Assembly (NCBI GenBank): GCA_903813345.2
Contig: CAIIXF020000011.1
Coordinates: 31,426,166 to 31,490,165, forward strand
Direction of reading: 5' to 3'
DNA from: Owenia fusiformis
Lineage: Eukaryota > Annelida > Polychaeta > Sabellida > Oweniidae
Length of the DNA stretch: 64,000 bases
The number at the start of each line of letters is the position of its first letter. The first letter of the stretch is position 1. The notes under the pieces are model-generated. The model did no database searches and was not told the origin of the DNA. It worked only from the letters and a program-made list of their open reading frames with translations. Shown here piece after piece: positions 36,401 to 50,168 of the stretch. The translations under genes and the position numbers were made by a program.

Positions 36401-39400
36401 ACGTCAAAAAGTCATATTTTTGTTAATATGTCAGAAATATGTTAAATAGAACTACCACATGATGCCCGTAAGTTGCTGAAGACATAAAAATTATATAAAA
36501 AAGTCATAGCCTCATGGAAAACAGCTTTTGACATTTACTCATTGAACTTAGCTTTAACGTGTCATTGTCCTCTTGGTTTTCAAAAAATTGGCAATCTTGA
36601 CATCAAAAGTCATGTCTTGGTAACAGTTCACTGTGTGAACACAGGGGCAATGGGTCCTTTATTCTAAATTTAATAAATAGATTTTAAAAAACATGGAATT
36701 AATTTCTACACCTTGTGTATACAATGTGAACATAACATTAAATATTTTCTCCATTGAATACAGAGAATTTTTATTCGATTAAACACAGTATTCAAGAGCA
36801 CAATCATATACATATATTTCGCAGATGTAGCGGTATGTGTATATTACTATCCTTATTGTCCCCACAATAATAAATAACTGTCTTATTTTCATTCAATCGC
36901 ATTGTCTCCCTCATAGTCCATACAGATTTCGTACCATGTACGCACTTTCTTAGGGGTACATCTGTTATGTATTCCTTTGTCGGGTCCCTCGAGTGCCCAC
37001 AGGAGTCCCTTTTCCGAAGCTGCAACTTTCAATTTTGAAGTGGCACTGGGATATAGGATGGGATTCATATGGGAGTCAGCTGTCAGATCCATAGGTGGAG
37101 GGCATTTTTGGAGGTTTTCATCTGGAAAATTAGAATATTGAGTTTTTTCATTCTTCTGATTGTTTGAGAAATCTCAAATGCAACTCATTTGATTTCGACT
37201 CTATCCAGCTATCTTCCTTTAATATTAAAGGGAAGGATGTGATTCTATGTTTTTGCATTTGACTGTCTTGTGATATTTTGCACCAGATTTACTCCTGTTT
37301 TGCTGTATTTTGTGCTATTGTAAAAAAGATCAAATCTTACCATTATATTTCTTGTCTCTTTTCCTTGTCACCAGCACCCCCTTAGCTATGGTCACCAATA
37401 TTAGTATGCCTATTTCAATCATGTTTTGAAGATTTAAAAGCACAATGAATGTTAACTTCTACCTCCAGCAAAATCAAACTCTCAGTGTTTACTTTAGCAA
37501 CCAAAAGTATTGTGATACCATCAATTGTACCTGTGACATCATAAGTACTGTTTGTGATGTCACAAATACCAATTGAATTCTCATATTCTTGAGTTATTGT
37601 GATGTCATGTTTGTTTATGGTTACAGTTGGTAGTTATATAAATAAAATTATGACATCACAGTTCAAGTATTCTGTTTAGTAGTCACTGTGTGTTTCCATA
37701 GCAACAAAGTATAATTTGTATTCATTTATAACCATCAAAATTGACTACATGTATTTGTTGGTGATTTGTTAGTCTCACAATTAAAGATGCCTGACCCCTA
37801 ACCATTATTTTATCCATACTCTTTGACTCCCTTGGTGATCCTATAGGATCCATCTATCCATCCATAGGTCAGTCTGTTCATCAGTCCATCCCTTAACATT
37901 GGTGGTAATGCTATTTAACATTTAAACATGGGGATTAATGAAATGTTTGCTTTACATTTGCAGCGCCTGTTCAGGATCAGCAAGTGTTCAACTTTGACTT
38001 TGATATGAATCCTGTCTACATAGCTGCAGACTTTGCTGTTAGGTTGAATGTACAACCAGTTGAGATAGTCTATGATAAGGTACAGTAGGTCTTGAATTTT
38101 AGCTCTATGATTTAATAAAATGACTCTTTGGTATTCAGTAAGTTTATTGTTCAAAGTGATTTCAGGTTTTTTATTATTCAGAAAAATTACATAGACTTAT
38201 GATTAATTTGTCTATTTTATTTTTTGAATATCTTGCTACTAGTGTCTCATGAAATAGACTAGCCTAATAATAATTATCAAGAGGAATCAGGTTTTTCTAT
38301 CACATCTTGTATTTCTTTGATATTTGACTTTGCACATACTACCAGGCTGCAATCTACTTGTACTGATTTTCCTTCTTGCAGCACTCCTTGTCTGAAGTCC
38401 TGTCATTCTTCCAAGCTGCAAGCGTAAGTGCATCGGACATAGCAGCCGCAGCTACATCTAGTTTGAATCAAATGGTGGAGATCTCTAGGGCAGGCCTGTA
38501 TTATGCCATTAACCAACACAAGACCATACATCTCTCTGTCAACATGCACTCCCCCTATGTTGTAATACCAGAGTATGGAACACTGCATAGGTGGGTTTAA
38601 AGTATTTTATGATTCCCTGTTCATCAATCTCCCTGTTTTTGCCACTGCCAAGAAGTTATGACATGTTCCAGAACATATGACATAAATACAATAAATATGT
38701 CAGAACATATGAGAGACAATCTGTCATTGGAGAACTCCCGACTGAAATATGACTATAATATTTATTTATGTTTAAAGCCGTGATAAGCCATTGGAAGCCT
38801 GTTTATATGAAAAAATTAACATACATGTGTAATGCTTGGTTGTGTTTCAGAAGGGGCAATGTGCTTGTTCTTGACTTTGGTAAACTGAAAGTTGAAAGTG
38901 AGTTGCAGACCAAGGATATCAACCTAGAGGACGCCACCTTCTCTGAGATTGAAACACGGCTGTATGATAAGTTTAACATAACGGTCACAGATGTTAAAGC
39001 TCTATTGGCTGACTCAGGTAATATTACTTTTTATCCCATCGAACGAAGTTCGGAGGGATATAGGGAACGCCTCCGTCCGTCCGTCCGTCCGTCCGTCCGT
39101 ACGTCCGTCCGTCCGGACAATAACTCAAATACCGTTGGCCCAATTTTGTTCATATTTTGTACACATATACCCTATGCAGGTAGAAGTTCTGCTCGAAAGC
39201 CGATTTTCAAAATGGCTGCTCATTTAAAAATGGCGGCCATTTTAGTACCGATTTTACAATAATTTAGGTGCAATATGTAAAACTGTAAAAGCAATATGTT
39301 TTAAATGTAAAAAAACTATATAGGACTTTAATAAAGCTAAAAATGTAGATATTAAAGAAGCACATGGCAGCCATCTTGAAAAATGGCGGCCTTACTCGTT

Positions 39401-42400
39401 ATTTTACGATTTTTGCTGTAAGTCAAGAAGTAGTGGATCGATTTTGTTCATATTTGGTATGTGAATACTATAAGCATGACTCACTGTCTAATGACATTTT
39501 TGGTAGGAAGCAGCCATTTTGAAAAATGGCCGCCATTTTGAAAAATGGCCACCATTTTAACATATTTTACTATAACTCAAAAAGTAGTGGAGCGATTTTG
39601 TTCATATTTGATATGTGAATACTATAAGCATGGCACACTGTCTAATGACACTTTTGGTAGAAGGCGGCCATTTTGAAAAATGGCCACCATTTTGAAGTAT
39701 TTTACCATTACTCGAAAAGTAGTGGAGCGATTTTGTTCATATTTGGTATGTGAATACTATAAAAAAAAGCATATTACTTCTTCTGATGACAACTTGGCTA
39801 CTGAGCAACCATTTTGAAAATGGTGGCCTTTCTTATGTGTGTTATTTTATGATATTTGCTATATACTTAAAAATGCCAGTCATTTCTGTTCGATGGGATT
39901 CGCTACGCTTTGGCGTTGCCGTTGTTCTGGTTACTGTGATATTTAATTACATCTAAGGAAATATTTGCCTCAAGACTAATGGACTCCACATTTTAGCTTC
40001 AATTGATTTATGTAAGGTAGATCAGACTCAGATCATTTCTCGCCCTAGTGTTCTCAGAGATCCATATATTTCCTCAATTTGAAAATTATGAACAAAAATG
40101 ATTTTTTCAAAACACAATTGGTTAACTGTAAAATCTTATTCTGTTTATTTATTTTATATATTATCATTATCTGTCCATTTATAATTTCCCCTGTAACTAT
40201 AGTACAAGGGACATTATTATACTACCGGTATTTTATTTTATTATGTTACAGGAGATGATTGGCATACAGCTCAGACACAAGCAGACTCCAAATACCACAT
40301 TATCCCCACTGTGGAGATGCAACTGTCCTTCTTTAACACAGTCAAGCCAGACTACAAGGCCCTTCCTCAGTAAGTACAGTATTTAAGATAAATATGGAGG
40401 TGGTAATTAAGAACTAAATATATAAAATGAACAAAACTTAAAAGATAAAAATTAGGATATTACTGTATATTTTTGCCAAACATGTTTGTACATAGATAGA
40501 TAGTGCAAAGATGCCAAACTTTACTTGTAGATGCCAGAACAAAAACCGAAAAATTGAAGTATTCTGATATTATTGTGTATTTGGACCAAACATTTTTGCA
40601 CATAATGTAGATACTTAGATAGATACATATGTTACTTGTAGACAAAAGATTGTTGCAAATCTTCCCACACTGAAGCTGAATGTATCTGATGAGAAGATTG
40701 TTATGCTGTCTGACTTTCTCCAAAACATTCCCCTACCCAGTCATAGTGAGAGTATACCAATGATGATGTCTGACAGTGTAGATGGGGGACTGAATGTTGA
40801 TACAGTACATCCAGTGTTTGTAAGTATTTAACCAATTGTCACATCATTTCACAATGAATCATATTAAGATTTTATTGCATTCTCCATAACCCATCTTGTA
40901 ATTAGGTGAAGTGGTATGTTATTAAAAGTTTGAAGGCCCTAAGATTTATGAATCAAATGAAATGAATGAAATCGTATACAATGAAATCAAATGAATTATT
41001 ACAGAGTATGGAGGAAGTAGTGCTAGAACCATCATTGAATGACCTCAAGGCACTACGACGCTCTGTATGGAACAACTCAGTTATAAGACGACCAAGATTT
41101 AAACGAGATCAGGTTGACAGAACTGCCAAAAGATTATCTCACCTTGTAATTCCAGGTATTGAATTATTTTATGTTTGGAAATCAACTTACCATAAAAATA
41201 ATGGAGTTCAATTATGTTATGTTGCCATAGAAAAAATCAAAGTGCTCAATATGTACATAACATCCAGAAAACCAGATCAACAATGACAATTTCGAAGCTA
41301 AATTTGATTGGTTGATCCATGGTTGATTGCAACATGCGATATGCACGCTCATCCGAATGATTGATTGATTGAATGATCAATGGATTGATTGTATGTTTGA
41401 TTGTTTTGCAGAGGATGAGGAATATTATTCTGCCTCAGACCACTCTGATGAGGAAGTGGAGGAATGGGCAAGGTGAGTTTTTTACATTTATTTTTTCTCA
41501 CTTTTCCTTGTTTATTTCACCTCCATACAAAATAAAAGGCTTCTGTTGTGATATGTAATTTTTCCTTTTTTCTCTGTAGGCTGTAGTCTCAAGTTTCATT
41601 TTTTAATTTTTTAGATGTAATATTTTTCAACTTTTCCGATACTAGAAATTCAGGGGTAGGTTGTTGCAGTTCAAATCGAGACGCCATATTTGTTGTTCAG
41701 GGTAAGTTTGTTATAGCCTTAAAAATACTTTGTGTTAGGTTAAATTTGTATCCATCACCAAATTTTTTTACAATTATGTATTAAGTACCTACTTCTTAGA
41801 TAATAATTGTTTTCAATATATGTCAATGTGTAAAAGTCTACCCAAACTACCTGATTTCTCGATTCGTATTTCAGGTGAACCGACTATGCTGTGACTTTGC
41901 TTTGACTCTGCATGGCTATGGACTACAGGCAAGATTAGGTGGAATAGAGCTGGTGGATAGACTACATACAGGTATATAGCAATGCCAATGGGGAAGCATT
42001 ATAGGGATTTCAAAAGGTATTAATCAACAAGGTACATAGCAATGCCAATGGAAAATCATAGAGAAATCACAAGGTATTATGAGTTTATCTTTGGCAAACA
42101 AAATCACTTAACTAGAGTAATCAATGTGTCTTCTCCACTTTTTTGTTGCATTTAACAGCCATACTTAAAACTTTATTAATTTACTATGTAGGTATAGAGG
42201 GCCAATACCTGGAGATTCTCAGTTCAAAGTCCGAGTCTGACCTTATGATGCTCACCTATCAAAGAGTGGAACCTGAGTGTCCTGATTTTGCTGGAGTTTA
42301 TCAAAGTCGCGAGCATGATGTCATACTAAAAGGAACCAATCTGAGTGTGGTGTTTGATAGAAATGCTGTTCTGTACTTGAAGGGTTTTGTGGAACAGTTG

Positions 42401-45400
42401 TTAGCGAGGTAATTGGATATTACATAATCATCCTTAATCATAATCCCCAGGGTCTGACATCAGTGCAAACTCATAAGCTGGAGTATATGAAAATATATGA
42501 TAAAATGCACAACCTTTGTAATTCAGTCTGGCATGTAGATCTATATTCCTTATGAAACAACTTGAAAATCCCTTCCACTATATAATCACCTTTAGATGTT
42601 AAACAAACACCCCTGGACATACATGTTGGGCCACAAAATGTTACCTATTCTGATTGAATCTGAAAATCATAAGGCTAACATTTTTACCCACTCTGTATAA
42701 TAATCAATCACCCATTGAAAGTATAACATAACTCACAAGATACATGTAAGTAATTTTGTATTGTATTTTTCAGGATCCAACCACCAATTACTGAGACAGC
42801 TATCCCAGCAGTCCCTCCAGAGGAGGACAAGGCATCCCAGCAGCCTAGTATATTCTCTACAATGATGGAAACTGCCAGTTAGTACACTTTGCACTTTGAA
42901 TCTTTTTTGCATTTGAATCTTTAATAACTTCACCAATTTAAAAGATATTTGGGATCTTGTATGAGATCATAGGGAATAGATTAATGGGTCAACTGTGCAT
43001 TTTGCTTGCAATTTGGTCACCCCTTATAGATCTCATTCTGCCCTTAAGTAAAGTGGCACTTTATTCATTTGTAGCTGAACGTCCAGAGCCAGGGGGCACT
43101 AAGGTGAATGTGGCGACATCTTTTGATGAACTTGCAATTAAGTTGTGCAATGATGAAACCCGCTTTGCTGAGATACATATAAAAGGTACAATTTAGATTA
43201 GATTATTTGAAAACTTGTATTCTAAAAATAATACAAAAAGATATTCTCAATGATCATGTATAATATTCTTCTCAGTTCAGTCTTTCTCTCAAAAAGTTAT
43301 ATTATTTTCTGAGTTCAAAGATTTTTATAATTCCAGGAATGGAAGGCAAGGTACAAGTCAAGTACACACGCACTATATTACAAGGCAGGCTCAAAGATAT
43401 TACAATAGATGACTCCAGATCTGAATATTATCCAAAGGTTAGTATTCGCATCAGAATATGCAATGCAGGGATTACATTTTGTGATTCAGGGGTTACCTGT
43501 TCGACTCAGGGCTCACATATTGCAAATCAGGGGCTGTAAATAAAAAGTACTTACTGGCTTACCAACACAACATGAGACATGAAAGAGGTGAGAATAGATA
43601 AATAAGAAACACTCAAACAGTAGGGTCCATTCACATGGTCAATCCCCGGAAGTGATTTGCTATTAACAGACAGGGGTGAATTTCATAAATGTACATTAAC
43701 ATTTCAGATTCTAGCCATAGAGGACAACAGTGTCTTCGATCTGAAAGTTGTTATAAACAATACTTCTCCACAACCCCCTGGAGACAATAAGAATAAGCCA
43801 AGGTATGTGATTAGCAAGATGTTTATTTTCCCTTAATGAATTCAAAACTGACTTTAATACAGCATCAAGTTTCAAAGGATGTAACTGTGTTTTGTTCATT
43901 AGGTAGTCCAGTATTGCAGCTGAAACAGATTTTTGAATGGCTGAAGTCCTTATATTACGGAGGTTTCCTTTGAAACAAAGATGTAAAAATAATCTGAAAT
44001 GATTTTCCATTTATTCAATGTTAAAAATTGTGAATTGCACATTTGGTAAACTTGTATATAAAAAGAATAATAAAAACAATATGCTTTTGCTAATTAGGGA
44101 AAGAGATTCAAACAAGAAGCTTGGAATAGATGCCAGTGTTAAACTAAGAATTGGACGCATCTACGTGGTCTACTTGAACAAATTCATCATGGACATAGTG
44201 GTAGGTTAACTGCTTTGAAATGTTTTAATTTTCAACAACACACTGTGTGTTCATTTGACTTTCATGTAGTAATGCCTGGTGAAATACAGGGTAAATATTG
44301 TTTGAAATAAACATGTATGTGGAAAATATTGTGGAATTTGGAAAAATCGTATTCAGAGGTATTATCTTTACCCCATCCTAGTATGAGTTTCCTTATGGTA
44401 CCATCAGCTCAACAAGGGGCATCGGTTACATAAATGTTTGTTCCCTTGCATTAGGTATGAAACTTCAAGCATTTTCAGGTGCTACCGTTCAGGTTAGGTG
44501 TTAATTGTAATGGGCTTTGTTTGGCACCTGTTACAGGCTAACCACTAGTCTATGAGATTAATAGTAAAATGTCCTGTGATTATAGACTGAACATACTGAA
44601 CTGAACATACTGAATATTTCAATTTAATTTCAGCTTTATTTCTTAATAAAATACTGATACAAATATTTTGAGACTTGTAATGATTTACCTGATATATTTT
44701 AGGATTATGCTGAACCTTTCTACAACCCAGAGTACACACAGTCTGCTACTAAAGCTGCAAGACAAGCTGTTGCTAGACAGGTGAGGGTTAATCATTATCA
44801 TCTTTTAGGGCAGGAAATTGTTAACTTTCTTTCTTTTTTCCAAATCAATCCAGATATCTTCTGGATACAAGCACATCATTTGTTTAAGGATGGATCAATG
44901 AATTTCAACTTCATATATTTTTTTCTCTAAGTACACCTGTTGGTAAATTTGTTTTTCCATTTCTATAATTTACAGTGAATAATCTTAATTTTAGAGAAAG
45001 TTCAAATTGTAGAAGCACCCCTGGTCCTTATGGCCCTTTTATAATACACACACTGCTGTACTCTCTAAGCTATAATTAAACATTTTCTGACAATATTTTG
45101 ATTTTTACATTGTAGGTCCAGGAGATTCAAACCAGAGGAATGTGTGTATCACTCAACTTAGATGTGAAGGCTCCCACAGTTCTTGTACCTCAGAATTCCA
45201 AATCTGCAAATATCATACTGTTAAAGCTGGGAGACCTGAGCCTTAAGAACTACTTTGAGCAAAGTAAGATGTTGAAAGGAAACCAGTCATATGATCACAT
45301 CTATATGCACCTGGACTATGTAGAAATTACAAGGTGGGTTATGGTTGCGTATATTGGCATGTCTTTTATGATGAAAAATATTATTAAAGTGATACAAATA

Positions 45401-48400
45401 TGGGTTTCTTTAAAACCGACAGAAGATAAAACCAATGAAAATGACAGACAAAATTCAACTATTCAAATTATGATTTTAACGTGGAAGAGCTTTTTGGTAA
45501 AAACAGCCAAAGAAAATTCCGTTTCCAGCTACCAATCTCAAATCCATGTCTGACTGAATACATACACTTATATGGTATGTTACACCCTTAAAATGTTGTA
45601 GACATTAAAGTGTTGAATGTCTCCAAGCAATCATTAAGCCCATACCTGTTATACATGTTCCAGGGCTGTACTATCCATGGGAGGAAAGGTGGAACCTGTA
45701 CATACAATAGTCGAACCCATACGTATGAGGGTTGATGTTAAACGTGCCATAAAACCTGTCATAGTTGAGACAGGAATTGACATATCAGGCAGTCTACAGG
45801 AGATTAAGGTACACTTTATGATATACTCATGTATTATCTTTTTCATTCCAGAAGTACGAAATTCACCAATCTATAGTCCATCATTTAAATTAGTAAGATT
45901 GTATTAATTCTAGTGAATAAGTTTGTGACTGTTCAGTGCTATTTGGCCAATTTTATATTCTCGATCAGGAGTACATTTTGATTCTTACAGATAAAAAATA
46001 GTCCGAACAATTGTTGTTGTAGACTTGCATCTGTGAATGAATGCTATATAATCAGTTATAACTTGAATGACATATTCACTTAGAGCTCATGTTTTTATAA
46101 CTTAGTCACCAAATAGATATATGAAGGTAATTGCCATTACAAGGAATTCACATGTATTACCTCACCCCAGTTCTGCAGTTCTGATTTCTTTTATATACTA
46201 TTATTTTATTGATTTGGAAATAGCTAGTTGGGCTAGTGTGGTACTGATGTCATTTAAATTAATATTAACCATCCCACTGAACAAAGTTTGGAAGGGATAT
46301 AGAGAAATGGCTCATCCATCTCTTTGTCCATTCAAATTTGTTTGTCTGTCTGTGTTTTTTTCTAATTTTTATTATGGTTTCGGGATGCAATTGTTTTTGA
46401 TTTCCATTTTCAAAATTTTCACAACAGAGCTCCTCGGTAGGGCTCTAGGAAGATATGATTATACTGATAAAACCCAGAAGAAATGAAATATAGTTTTCAA
46501 ATCAAAGCTTAAGACATACATTAGTCTTATCCCTTTCCTTAACAATGTATTATATTTCAGTGTTGTGAGGAAAGGGAGGTTATTAACTTATTTTGATTTT
46601 CAATGATTCTTTAAATTATAAAAAAATATTTAAAAAAAATACCCATTTCAAATTGTTCAAAATTAATTTATAATAAAATTACAATGTAAAGGCACAGCCG
46701 TCAGAAAAAGGTGGTATATTGTTTACACAGGAATGTTAAATTCAAGCTACTAACCAATCAATCCCCCCCCCCCACTAATGCTCATCCACAAAACATACCA
46801 ATATTTCATTTTAAAATTTCTGCATGTTGCTTTTTACAGGTTAACTTGACACAGCAAGATTTGAAGATTGTCATGGCAACACTTAGAGAGAACCTCTCTG
46901 ATGGATCTCCACAGTTAAAACCAGGTAAGAAAGAAAAATGAAAAGAAAACTGACAGTGACAAACAGACAGGTTAAAAGAGGACTAAAAATGGAAGAAACA
47001 AACAAGATATTTTAATTTTGAATCTTACTTATATTATTCGTCAAAGATAAGAAGGCAGCATTATATTTTAACAAATTAATGAATCTACTTTTGTACTCCC
47101 AGAGAGCAATGAGGTGTTTCTGCCTGATATAGCTGAGGAGACTGAGGAGTCGACTGATGCCACTGTGTCACCAAGGGTGAACACTGAGCCTGGGGGTCAA
47201 ACAAAGGTCAGCTTCATTATGGATGGAATGATCTTGACCTTGAAAACTGATGTAAAACAGGGCGACTTAATGGTATGTATTAATATTTTCTCGAGGTTTT
47301 TATTTAATTTTACTACTTGTATACTTATATTACTTTGTACGGATTGAAATTTTGAAAAAATGGCATGTTTGTTGATAGTTTAAAAACTATTATACCACTC
47401 ATACTGCACAGTTAATCTTGATTTCAACCCTTTTTTATGGGAGAATACTATGAAGGCCACGCCTCATGTAAATAAGATTGCACTGAGCTACTTTACTGTA
47501 TTGTAAATGTACATGTATATCTCTGATTCAGATCATGTCACCGGGGTCTGGCAATACATCTGATGGTTTGTCAAGGTTTGAAATTGGCCGCATTGACATG
47601 TCAGTTTTCATGAATCCTGACACTTCCATGGAAGTAGGCATCAGACTGCAGTCTCTTGCCATGGATGATATACGCCCTGACAGTCAGCTTGCTATCAAGA
47701 GGTATGTGTGCTGTGTGATGCTTAGTCAAGGAAAATAATATTAAACTTTGCATGGGGCCTTTAATTCAGAGGTTGAGTCAAGTATCAATGAGTCTCTTTT
47801 TCATTTTGTTTGTGGGGGTAAGAAAAATTGTTCAAAAAAGTTTTAGTGAAAAACAATAGCAATTCATTTCATTGACCATATTGAAACAGATTTTCCACTT
47901 GTAGAGTATACATCAAATATATTGTATTCCTTTATGATTTCACTCCCATGCTTGTCGATCCATGAACCCATTGACATTATTTTAATATTTTCACTCACCA
48001 TTTATTGTTATTATAGGATATTGCAGTCTCATCTTGACCTGGCCCACCCTCAACAAAAGAAAGCTGACCTGCCCCCTATGGTCGATTTTACTTATTTACA
48101 GGACCCAAATGGAAATATGAATGGTATGTTTACTTGTTATCTTTATAATATAGATTACAGACCTAGTGGTCAAAATGTAGATTATGAACTACTTGCTGCT
48201 ACTTTCAATATTTATCTGTACATGCGGAAAAAATTCAGCCTGCCCAAATCAAAGCCATCTTTTTTGTTTGCATTAAGCCAACAGTCCTACACAATAGATG
48301 ATTTCAGTATATATGATGAAACCAGGTTGAATACATCTACTTCATTTCCTTATGTCCAGTGGATGTCTTACTTCCTTTCATCAGGTCCTCATACATGTAT

Positions 48401-50137
48401 ATTTCCTGATCATTGCAGTTGCCCTTAACATGGAGAGAATGCGGGTGAATGTCTGCATTAAATACTTCATGACAATTATCCAGTTATTTACTGGAGCATT
48501 TGAAGATGCCACCCCTGCTCCGACCCCTGAACCCCCTGCTCCTATCCCCAGGATTCGTGAATCTCGCAGACTTTCCGCTCGGGATAGCATGCGACGGAGT
48601 ATGCGGGGTAGTATGTGGGTTGACCCAGTGCAACTTGAAGAGAAGCAGGCAACTTTAAGAATTCGTGGAGAGATCAAACATCCAGAGATTGTCCTATTTG
48701 CCAACCCCAGTGAAAAACATAGTAGAGTGCTTGTCATGAAAGTGAGTGGGAAATAGTAACTTTTTAAGATTTTCTTGTCATGTACTTCACAATAGTACAT
48801 GACATGACGTTATTAGTATTATAACCACCGTTAATGACCAGGACTGAAACACCAAGAAAATCTTATGCTCTGAATGATATCTAATTTCCCGGGGAAAATT
48901 GCTGTTCATCAATTGCATTCTTGACCAGCAATATTGACCGCCGCTATGACGTCACATATTGCTCAGGTCGATAAAGTAAAATGAATGCCTTCTAAACTAG
49001 CACTAAAACCCCTAGAACCCCTAGATGTGCTGTTGTGATTATAAATTAGTAACATCTCTGATCACTTGCTTTAAAATGGTATATATATTTCAGACAAATA
49101 TAGTGTATGACTATGAGCAGATTGGTGAGAAGATGAGAGTGACTGGATCAATGGCAGATCTACAAATCATATCTGGTGTATATGGAAAGAAACAGGAAAT
49201 CTCATATAAGGTAGAATTAATGTTCTTTGTTTTCTTTTATTAAGACACTTAAACATGTATCGCTTTTGACAACAGATAATTTCTTTATTTTGTTATGAAA
49301 AAAATCCAAGAGGTAGTAGATTAAGATAATCATAGAAATATATGAATTCATAATTCAGATGGGTAAAACAAAGATACTGTTCTGGGGTTATTGCTAACAA
49401 GCCTAATTTGCAGTCCAGGATTTTATATTTTCTTAATATGTACCTGTTAATATTTTTGAATACATCATGAGTATTATTTGAAAATATGAAGTCTAACTTA
49501 ATATAAATATTGCATTGTTTACTGTTTTGTTGTGCAGGTGCTGTTGCCATGCAACATTGAGGTAGAGAAAGCATTTGCCTCAGAAAAGTCAGGTCTAAAT
49601 ATTGATGCCAAACTGTCCAAGATCAACCTCCATCTGTCTGTTACCACAGTCAACATCATCCTTGGAGTCATAGAGGCAATTAATGCACCTGTCCAGGTAA
49701 GAATTGTGTTTTTGACAAGCAGTATTTCACCTACATATATAGTTGCACATGGCTAATGTGCAGTTTTGAGTCATTGATACTTTGAGAGGGATCATCCTTT
49801 CTTCCATATTTGGGAGATATAGATTTAGCCTCTCCTACTTTATATTGTATGTGACACATGATATATATTAACTATTTCCCTTACATTTGGAGGTTTCCGT
49901 ACACATTAGAGCATTGATTGCATAAATATGTATTTTGTTCTCTCTCAATCTTTTCTATTGCACTCTAATATTTATTAAAACGTATAATCAATAAGTCTAA
50001 TGTGCTATTTATGTTTATTTCAGCCTGTTGTAGAAAAGGAGGAATCGACCAAAGAGAAAACAGATGATACAAACTTGTGGAATGTCGTCCCTGTTACTCA
50101 AGACAAGTGGCTCACTAAACAAGGTATTTCTTGACAT

Positions 50138-50168
<31 letters not shown>

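Noticed and set aside
38991-39262. Frames with RPSVRPSVRPSVRT repeats
   Set aside because: Product of the (CCGT)n run in the repeat at 39033-39899, past the exon 18 donor.
46121-46486. 121-codon hydrophobic frame in the exon 33-34 intron
   Set aside because: Overlaps a decayed CCGT-type repeat (about 46270-46400) and shows no conserved motif; the hydrophobicity follows from T-rich DNA.
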